NCBI GenBank assembly: GCA_947258945.1
Contig: CAMYKJ010000026.1
Location: 1-7,251 of the forward strand
Direction of reading: 5' to 3'
Source of the DNA: an uncultured Ectothiorhodospiraceae bacterium
Lineage (GTDB): Bacteria > Pseudomonadota > Gammaproteobacteria > UBA9214
DNA: 7,251 nt
Below, piece by piece: positions 1 to 4,967 of this stretch. Each line of letters starts with the position of its first letter. Within the stretch, counting starts at the first letter, position 1. A model generated the notes under the pieces. The model was not told where the DNA came from. It did not search any database and worked only from the letters and a program-made list of their open reading frames with translations. Made by a program: the position numbers and the translations under genes.

Positions 1-11
1 GTCCACTTCAT
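1..11 (-). CDS. pgsA: Start of the next gene downstream of uvrC, probably pgsA (partial)
   Basis: Only the first codons are inside the window: an ATG at 11-9, then Lys, Trp and two bases (AC) of a Thr codon, giving M-K-W-T. A strong ribosome binding site precedes it, and the gap to the uvrC stop is 18 nt. In many gammaproteobacteria the gene directly after uvrC is pgsA, the membrane CDP-diacylglycerol-glycerol-3-phosphate 3-phosphatidyltransferase of phosphatidylglycerol synthesis, and a short polar start such as M-K-W-T would suit it. The identity is inferred from gene order, since three and a half codons cannot prove it. That a gene starts here is well supported by the Shine-Dalgarno sequence. 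Confidence 0.5.
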
Positions 12-18
12 TTATTCA

Positions 19-24
19 CTCCTT
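19..24 (-). promoter_or_regulatory. Ribosome binding site AAGGAG of the gene at the left edge
   Basis: On the minus strand AAGGAG lies 7 nt before the ATG at 11-9 and just after the uvrC stop codon. It is a near-perfect Shine-Dalgarno sequence at optimal spacing, and it is the main evidence that a new gene starts at the window edge. Confidence 0.75.
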
Positions 25-29
25 GTTGT

Positions 30-1856
30 TCAGTTGCCGTGAAATGCATCGTAGATTAGCTGCGCAAGCTTCCGGTTGATACCCTTGACCCGGGAGAGGT
101 CCTCGACACCCGCCCGGGCCACTTCCCGCAAACCGCCGAACTGGCGCAACAGCTGCTGCCTGCGTTTTGCACCAATACCCGGAATCCGCTCCAGGGGAGA
201 AGTCGACCTGTTGCGCGCTCGCTGCTGCCGGTGTCCCGAGATGGCGAAACGGTGTGCCTCGTCCCTGACCTGCTGCACGAGGTGCTGTGCCGGCGAATCC
301 GCAGGCAGGTCGAGTGTTTTGCCGCTGCCGGCAAGGTACAGCTTTTCCAGCCCCGGCTTCCTGCCCTCCCCCTTGGCGACACCCACCACCTGCACTTCCG
401 GCACCTGCAACTCGTCAAGGACGCGGCTGGCAGCAGCGACCTGCCCCTTGCCACCGTCAATCAGCAACAGATCGGGAAGCCGGCCTTCGCCCCTGATCAG
501 GCGTGTATAACGTCGCGTTACCGCCTGTTCCATGGCCGCATAATCATCGCCCGCGGGTACATCGCGGATATTGAAACGACGATAGTCGGATTTTAATGGC
601 CCTTCCTGCCCGAATACAATGCAGGACGCGACCGTGGCCTCGCCTGAGGTGTGACTGATATCGAAGCATTCGATTCGCCCGGGCAACTCGTCAAGCGCCA
701 GCACAGACGCCAGCTCACGCAGGCGACCGGCAAACCCGGTACGCGAATTGATACGGGCATCCAGTGCATGACCCGCGTTATTCAGCGCCATGCGTACCCA
801 GCGCAGACGATCGCCGCGCACCCGGGTGCGAATGGCCACATCGTGCCCGGCATGCGCACCGAGCGCTTCCCCGATAACCGTTGCGTCGGCCGGCCGGTGA
901 CTGAGCAGCAGTTCCGGCGGTACCTCCTTGCCGAGGTAGTACTGGGGTATAAATGCCGACAGCACCTCGGCCTCGGAGCATTCGATAGGCACCTTCGGAA
1001 AGAAGGCCGCATTCCCCAGGTTCCTGCCGCCGCGCACGAAAAACACCTGCACACAGGCGCTGCCGCTGCCCGTCTTGCAGGCCAGGATATCCAGATCCCC
1101 GCGCTCCGTGCTGACATACTGCCTTTCCTGTACGTGACGAAGACTGGTAATACGGTCGCGATAGACTGCGGCCTGCTCGTATTCACGTTCCGTCGAGGCG
1201 CACTCCATCAGCTGGACCAGTTCGTCAATAACCTGACTGCTCCTGCCCTCGAGGAACATCGCCGTATGCTGAACATCTTCGGCATAGTCTTGCCTCGAGA
1301 TGTTTTCCACACAGGGTGCGGTACAGCGCTTGATCTGATACTGCAGGCAAGGTCGGCTGCGATTGCTGAAGAAGCTGTCCTCGCACTGCCGCACCCGGAA
1401 GAGTTTCTGCAGCAGATGCAAACTTTCGCGCACAGAGCCCGCATTCGGGTATGGCCCGAAATAGCGGCCCTTGCGCCTGCGCGCGCCGCGATGCAGGGCC
1501 ACGCGCGGATAATCCTGTCCGGTAGACAGGTAAATATAGGGATAGCTCTTGTCATCGCGCAGCAGAACATTATAGCGTGGCCTGAAACGCTTGATCAGGT
1601 TGCTCTCCAGCAGCAGGGCCTCGCCTTCCGTGTGCGTAACGGTTATATCGATAGCGGCGATCTGCTCGACCAGGGCCTGTGTCTTCGGACTGAGGCCCGA
1701 TTTTCTGAAGTAGCTCGATACCCGCTTCTTCAGGTTGCCGGCCTTGCCGACATAGAGCACCGTGCCGTCCGCGTCCAGCATCCGGTAGACACCCGGCATG
1801 CCCGTCAGTGTCTTGAGAAACTCCCTGACATTGAAAGGCTCGCTGCGCTCAGCCAT
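30..1856 (-). CDS. uvrC: UvrABC system protein C (excinuclease subunit, dual-incision nuclease)
   Basis: UvrC makes both incisions around a bulky DNA lesion in the cytoplasmic UvrABC nucleotide-excision repair system, after UvrA/UvrB have marked it. The 608-residue product has the usual family length and domain order. An N-terminal GIY-YIG nuclease domain makes the 3' cut (GVY at 22-24, YVG at 35-37, likely catalytic Glu84 in LLLESNLIK). Four cysteines (158, 170, 178, 182) match the Fe-S cluster cysteines of E. coli UvrC, offset by four. A UVR domain for UvrB contact lies at about 204-240. The RNase H-like 5' nuclease has Asp399, Asp438, Asp467 and His535, and a C-terminal helix-hairpin-helix pair covers about 554-605. 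The frame is open 42 codons further upstream, but that part lies inside the glycosylase gene and is not family-like, so I chose the ATG at 1856. It has no good Shine-Dalgarno sequence and lies 23 nt after the previous stop, suggesting translational coupling. Confidence 0.97.
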   Translation of the reverse strand: MAERSEPFNVREFLKTLTGMPGVYRMLDADGTVLYVGKAGNLKKRVSSYFRKSGLSPKTQALVEQIAAIDITVTHTEGEALLLESNLIKRFRPRYNVLLRDDKSYPYIYLSTGQDYPRVALHRGARRRKGRYFGPYPNAGSVRESLHLLQKLFRVRQCEDSFFSNRSRPCLQYQIKRCTAPCVENISRQDYAEDVQHTAMFLEGRSSQVIDELVQLMECASTEREYEQAAVYRDRITSLRHVQERQYVSTERGDLDILACKTGSGSACVQVFFVRGGRNLGNAAFFPKVPIECSEAEVLSAFIPQYYLGKEVPPELLLSHRPADATVIGEALGAHAGHDVAIRTRVRGDRLRWVRMALNNAGHALDARINSRTGFAGRLRELASVLALDELPGRIECFDISHTSGEATVASCIVFGQEGPLKSDYRRFNIRDVPAGDDYAAMEQAVTRRYTRLIRGEGRLPDLLLIDGGKGQVAAASRVLDELQVPEVQVVGVAKGEGRKPGLEKLYLAGSGKTLDLPADSPAQHLVQQVRDEAHRFAISGHRQQRARNRSTSPLERIPGIGAKRRQQLLRQFGGLREVARAGVEDLSRVKGINRKLAQLIYDAFHGN

Positions 1857-1879
1857 CGGACCGGTATCCGGGACCCTGC

Positions 1880-2539
1880 TTAATGACTGCCCGTAGGATC
1901 GAGCATGGCGCCCGCAATCTGAAACACACGCGCAAACATCTCCGGCGTCAGTCGACGCGTCTGGGTGTTGTAGCGACTGCAATGGTAGGAATCCACCAGG
2001 GTCAGTGATTCATCCGGGCTGTGCACCCGGGCATGTCCGAATGGAAATGCACTCAGCTTCTGCCCCAATGCACGCAATACCGCATCGTGTGCCAGCTTGC
2101 CGAGTGCGAGCACCACCGCGGCATCGGGCAGGTCCATGATTTCCGCACGCAGGTAGCTATTGCAGTTCCTGACCTCGTCCAGTTGCGGCTTGTTTTGCGG
2201 GGGCAGGCATTTGACGGCATTGGTTATGCGTACGCCGTTCAGGACCAGCCCGTCATCGCGCGCAACGGATTCCGGCCGGCTGGCATAACCGAAGTCATAC
2301 AGGGTCCGGTAGAGCAGGATTCCGGCATAATCGCCGGTAAACGGCCGACCGGTGGCATTGGCACCATGCATGCCGGGCGCCAGGCCAACAATCAGCAGCC
2401 GGGCTTGCGGATCGCCGAACGCCGGGACCGGCCTTGCATGGTAATCGGGATGGCTGTCAGCGACCTGGTCTAGAAAGTCGGCGAGCCTGGGACATTGCCT
2501 GCAATCGGGTTCAAACGTGGGTGTGGTCTTCAGCGACAT
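1880..2539 (-). CDS. Uracil-DNA glycosylase, family 5-like (UDGb type), Fe-S
   Basis: The predicted enzyme cuts uracil, and possibly other deaminated bases, from DNA to start base-excision repair. The 219-residue protein has the Fe-S glycosylase layout: cysteines 13 and 16 (CRQC) plus 111 and 126. Motif 1, GLAPGMHGANATGRPFTGD (52-70), resembles family 5, where the water-activating polar residue used by families 1 and 4 is absent. Motif 2, around 184-195 (DSYHCSRYNTQT), carries His186, and ITNAVKC lies at 105-111. The ATG at 2539 is directly preceded by an in-frame TGA, so the gene cannot extend further upstream. It overlaps the end of the thioredoxin-NHL gene by 29 nt and has no clear Shine-Dalgarno sequence, so translation is probably coupled to that gene. 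Family 4 is the alternative; the Gly-Met-His stretch and the SRYNTQT motif favour family 5. Substrate range cannot be read from the sequence. Confidence 0.88.
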   Translation of the reverse strand: MSLKTTPTFEPDCRQCPRLADFLDQVADSHPDYHARPVPAFGDPQARLLIVGLAPGMHGANATGRPFTGDYAGILLYRTLYDFGYASRPESVARDDGLVLNGVRITNAVKCLPPQNKPQLDEVRNCNSYLRAEIMDLPDAAVVLALGKLAHDAVLRALGQKLSAFPFGHARVHSPDESLTLVDSYHCSRYNTQTRRLTPEMFARVFQIAGAMLDPTGSH

Positions 2540-3959
2540 TCAGTGGTTCGACGCGTCCACTATCCGGGCTGAGACAGAGGATCTCGTGTGCATTGGTATT
2601 GGCAATGTACAAGGTACCACCGTGAAATGCCAACCCGCATGGCTCATCCAGCTTCCGGTCCATGATAACAGTGGATACATGGCGGGTCTTAACCCCTACC
2701 CGTTTGATTTTATTATTGTATGTGTCAGAGACCCACAGCATCCTGTGCTCCATGTCCGCCTCGATCGCAGTGGGAAACTGCAGCCTGGCATCGGCTTCTG
2801 CGCCGTCCTGGTCACCGCATTCATACAGGCCGGTCCCGGCCAGTGTGGTGACCGACCCGTACTCCAGATCGATACAGCGGATCGCGGAGGAAATGGCATC
2901 CACGGTGTAGAGATGCCGGCCATAGACCGTGATTCCGGTTGGCTGTGCGAATTCGGCCTTGTTGGGTGGACCATCCTGCAGCCCTGCGCGCCCGCAACCG
3001 GAGAACACCTTGATGGTGTTGGTGATGAGTGAAAGTCCCCAGATCTGGTGCATGCCGGCCATGGCGATGTACAGCGTGCCGTTTTCCAGGGCAACGTCCG
3101 CCGGAGAATTGAGCCGCATCTCCTCGGGCCGGGTCGCGCTGGCGCCGAAGGCGGTACCCGGCTTGCCGGTTCCCGCAATGGTCGTCACCTCGTCGGAACG
3201 GACATTGATACGGCGTATGGCATGGTTACCTTCATCCGCAACATAGAGAAACTGGTCACGCAATGCCATGCCCTGCGGGTTATTGAAGGCCGCTGACATG
3301 CTTTCACCGTCGATAAAGCCCGGACTGGTGCTGCCATAGCGACGCAGGATATTACCCTGTCGCGAGGTCACGAGTATCTGGTTATGCGCGCTGTCGGCTA
3401 TATAGATGCGGTCGCCGGATACCAGTATCCTGCCCGGAAAGGACAACAGTGTCTGCGGCTCGGGCTCGCGACTGACGTTATATTCCTCGCTGTCTGCAGC
3501 CTGGTGCTCTGATTGCCGTTTCAGCTGATACTCAATGACCTCTTCAAGGCGAGCGCGTTTACCATCCCCGGTCAGTGCGCCGATGATGTAGCCGTCGCGA
3601 TCAACCAGCACCTGGCTGGGCCAGTCCTGGACAGCGAAGCGTTTCGTCAGCTTCAGGTCGGGATCGTGTATCAGGGGATACCTGACATGATGCTTGTTCA
3701 GCATCTTCATGACATGCGTCCGCCGCATTTCCGCAGGAAGGCGGGTCGAATGAACGCCGATCACAGTGAGGTCCTTGCGGTATTTACTGGCCAGGTAGTT
3801 CATGTCTGACAGCACATGCCGGCATTGAACGGAACTGAAAGTACAGAAACAAACGAGAACCAGCCGGCCACGCTGGCCAGCCAGCTTGACAGGCGCGTTG
3901 ACATTGAACCACTCAAGTCCGTCCGGAAACTCCGGCACCCGGCTTCTTGCCGTCGACAT
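2511..3959 (-). CDS. Thioredoxin-fold / NHL-repeat beta-propeller fusion protein (NHLRC2-like)
   Basis: This 482-residue protein has two parts. Residues about 15-145 form a TlpA/AhpC-like thioredoxin fold (strand GRLVLVCFCTF, a TVIGVHS strand, and WPSQVLVD at 113-120 with the expected cis-Pro114). Residues about 170-475 contain roughly six NHL blades, seen as repeats of 'P-x-G-h-x-h ... LYVAD-x-x-N-x-I-x-R' near 172, 227, 284, 339, 396 and 439, as expected for a six-bladed propeller. This matches the N-terminal two domains of NHLRC2; the extra C-terminal domain of the animal protein is absent. There is no signal peptide or membrane segment, so it is probably cytoplasmic. The position of the family's CxxC motif reads SVQC (43-46) with neighbouring Ser42, so only Cys46 remains; Cys37 and Cys39 lie just before. 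Family function is poorly defined. AGGAG 6 nt upstream supports the start. It heads the glycosylase-uvrC group. Confidence 0.85.
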   Translation of the reverse strand: MSTARSRVPEFPDGLEWFNVNAPVKLAGQRGRLVLVCFCTFSSVQCRHVLSDMNYLASKYRKDLTVIGVHSTRLPAEMRRTHVMKMLNKHHVRYPLIHDPDLKLTKRFAVQDWPSQVLVDRDGYIIGALTGDGKRARLEEVIEYQLKRQSEHQAADSEEYNVSREPEPQTLLSFPGRILVSGDRIYIADSAHNQILVTSRQGNILRRYGSTSPGFIDGESMSAAFNNPQGMALRDQFLYVADEGNHAIRRINVRSDEVTTIAGTGKPGTAFGASATRPEEMRLNSPADVALENGTLYIAMAGMHQIWGLSLITNTIKVFSGCGRAGLQDGPPNKAEFAQPTGITVYGRHLYTVDAISSAIRCIDLEYGSVTTLAGTGLYECGDQDGAEADARLQFPTAIEADMEHRMLWVSDTYNNKIKRVGVKTRHVSTVIMDRKLDEPCGLAFHGGTLYIANTNAHEILCLSPDSGRVEPLNVAEDHTHV

Positions 3960-3965
3960 CCCATT

Positions 3966-3970
3966 CTCCT
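3966..3970 (-). promoter_or_regulatory. Ribosome binding site AGGAG of the thioredoxin-NHL gene
   Basis: AGGAG on the minus strand lies 6 nt before the ATG at 3959-3957. It fixes the start of the thioredoxin-NHL gene. The two genes that follow lack such a site, which fits this being the main ribosome entry point for the group. Confidence 0.7.
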
Positions 3971-4041
3971 GGTTTTCCCCGCTAGTCAGCCGGGTCTGTT
4001 ATCCACTAGGAAACCACGACACGCCTGATCATGCCAGACTG

Positions 4042-4082
4042 TTCGTACGATACTATGACGAAGTTAACAATTTAACAGACAA
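4042..4082 (-). promoter_or_regulatory. Candidate promoter region for the thioredoxin-NHL / glycosylase / uvrC group
   Basis: This is the only AT-rich patch in the 197-bp gap between the response regulator and the thioredoxin-NHL gene. On the minus strand one reading is TTGTTA (4065-4070), a 17-nt spacer and TACGAA (4042-4047). Another is TTGTCT (4077-4082) with CATAGT (4052-4057) at a wide 19-nt spacing. Both are weak matches to sigma-70 boxes. The leader to the ATG would be about 80 nt. The region is plausible by position, but the exact boxes are uncertain. Confidence 0.27.
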
Positions 4083-4121
4083 ACGGCCGGTTACGGTAGA
4101 CAAAACCGCCCTGTCCGGCCG
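4074..4121 (-). terminator. Possible rho-independent terminator after the response regulator
   Basis: On the minus strand a 5' arm CGGCCGG (4121-4115) pairs perfectly with CCGGCCG (4090-4084). The 24-nt loop can form a smaller CGGT/ACCG stem. The tail TTTGTCTGTT follows (4083-4074), with seven T in ten. The hairpin starts 36 nt after the response-regulator stop. The 7-bp all-GC stem and T-rich tail fit a terminator, but the long loop and interrupted T-run make it a weak or partial one. If it is leaky, uvrC would still be cotranscribed with the regulator. Confidence 0.42.
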
Positions 4122-4156
4122 CCAGGCCACCGCAACCGCCCGCTCAGGGTCCCCTG

Positions 4157-4804
4157 CTAGTGGGACACATTTTCCCTGATCAACCCGTGGCGTATGGCAA
4201 AGCGCGTCAACTCCACGTCATTTTCCACGCCCAGCTTGTCGAACAGCCGGTACCGGTAGGTACTGGTGGTTTTGGGGCTGAGACAGAGCTGCTCGGAAAT
4301 AGCCTTGTTGGTCTCGCCCCGCACCACCATGAGCATGACCTGCGTCTCACGCGGCGTCAGTCGCTCAAGCGGCGACTTCTCACGTTCATTGACAAAGGAT
4401 AATGCGAGCTTGTGGGCGATCTCCGGGGTTATGTACTGCTTGCCCAGATGGACCGAGCGGATCGCGCTGATGATCTCGCGCACATCGCAACCCTTGGTGA
4501 GGTATCCGGAAGCCCCGGCCTCGAGCAGCCGGGCAGGAAACGGGTCGTCATCATGAATGGTCACGGCAATGATTTTCACGCCGGGCAGTGCCTGGCTGAT
4601 CTTGCGGGTCGCCTCCAGCCCGCCGATGCCCGGCATGCTGATATCCATCAGGATGACATCCGGCCTCTCCTTGCGCACCTGCCTGATGGCCTGCTCGCCG
4701 TTTTCGGCTTCCGCAACGACCTCGATCCCGGTGACGTCGTTGAGCAGGCGTTTGATACCCGTGCGAACCAGCCCGTGGTCATCGACCAACATTACATTGA
4801 TCAT
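4157..4804 (-). CDS. uvrY: GacA/UvrY-family two-component response regulator (NarL/FixJ type)
   Basis: This 215-residue regulator closely follows GacA/UvrY, the cytoplasmic partner of the GacS/BarA sensor kinase, which in known gammaproteobacteria activates small RNAs that titrate CsrA/RsmA. The receiver domain (1-120) shows acidic Asp8 and Asp9, phospho-acceptor Asp54 (ILMDISMPGIGGLEATRK), Thr82 and Lys104. The LuxR-type helix-turn-helix covers about 147-207, with LTPRETQVMLMV and LCLSPKTTSTYRYRLFDKL. MPGIGGLEATRK, DPFPARLLEAGASGYLTKG and the TYRYR helix are GacA-type signatures. The start has AAGGAGGAG just upstream. In E. coli and Pseudomonas this gene is directly followed by uvrC; here two genes and a possible terminator intervene. 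No sensor kinase is in the window, so it is an orphan here, as GacA usually is. gacA would be an equally valid symbol. Confidence 0.93.
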   Translation of the reverse strand: MINVMLVDDHGLVRTGIKRLLNDVTGIEVVAEAENGEQAIRQVRKERPDVILMDISMPGIGGLEATRKISQALPGVKIIAVTIHDDDPFPARLLEAGASGYLTKGCDVREIISAIRSVHLGKQYITPEIAHKLALSFVNEREKSPLERLTPRETQVMLMVVRGETNKAISEQLCLSPKTTSTYRYRLFDKLGVENDVELTRFAIRHGLIRENVSH

Positions 4805-4806
4805 AG

Positions 4807-4815
4807 CTCCTCCTT
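4807..4815 (-). promoter_or_regulatory. Strong ribosome binding site of the response regulator
   Basis: AAGGAGGAG on the minus strand lies directly before the ATG at 4804-4802, with the AGGAGG core 4 nt from it. The extended complementarity to 16S rRNA suggests efficient translation, and it fixes the start codon. Confidence 0.7.
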
Positions 4816-4866
4816 GATTTCATTTTTGTAGTGATCTGCCCCGGCAAACCACGCATGTGCCAGGCG

Positions 4867-4895
4867 AGGCTAGCACCGCGTTTGCGGGAACACAA
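4867..4895 (-). promoter_or_regulatory. Candidate extended -10 promoter of the response regulator
   Basis: On the minus strand TTGTGT (4890-4895) is followed by a 17-nt spacer and TAGCCT (4867-4872), with TG one base upstream of the -10 box as in extended -10 promoters. Each hexamer matches three of six consensus positions. The leader would be about 55 nt. It is the best sigma-70-like arrangement I found in the gap between cysG and the regulator, but it rests on motif matching only. Confidence 0.33.
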
Positions 4896-4928
4896 TCGGA
4901 CATTTCTGACAGCAAGGTCATCGATTGA

Positions 4929-4946
4929 CGGCTGGCCTGTCAGCCG
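4929..4946 (-). terminator. Hairpin after cysG, possible transcription end
   Basis: CGGCTG (4929-4934) and CAGCCG (4941-4946) form a perfect 6-bp stem with a 6-nt loop, 21 nt after the cysG stop codon. On the minus strand the sequence after it is TCAATCGATG, without a T-run, so a classical rho-independent terminator is not supported. It could be a rho-dependent end or an mRNA 3'-end stabiliser. Its place between two transcription units supports some role in termination. Confidence 0.35.
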
Positions 4947-4967
4947 GCGCCATCACTGGAACAGCAT

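Larger units (their letters stand above)
3960..4156. other. Intergenic gap between response regulator and thioredoxin-NHL gene
   Basis: This 197-bp gap is the longest in the window after the compact gene clusters. It holds, in minus-strand order, a short near-perfect palindrome directly after the regulator's stop (4145-4156, CAGGGTCCCCTG), the GC-rich hairpin with T-rich tail, the AT-rich candidate promoter and the ribosome binding site of the next gene. I see no convincing small gene in it. Confidence 0.6.

Noticed and set aside
651..1883. A 410-codon open frame on the plus strand opposite uvrC
   Set aside because: It lies entirely antisense to a clearly recognised uvrC with all catalytic residues. 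Its translation shows no family motif, and long antisense open frames are common opposite GC-rich genes.
1857..1982. A 42-codon N-terminal extension of UvrC starting at 1982
   Set aside because: Most of it lies inside the glycosylase gene, its residues do not resemble any UvrC N-terminus, and the ATG at 1856 gives the usual family length with residues numbered as in E. coli.
3816..4179. Small plus-strand open frames across the gap upstream of the thioredoxin-NHL gene
   Set aside because: They are short, run into the antisense of both neighbouring genes, have no clear ribosome binding site and show no protein motif.
4929..4946. Strong rho-independent terminator after cysG
   Set aside because: The stem is good, but no T-run follows on the minus strand, so only a generic hairpin is claimed.
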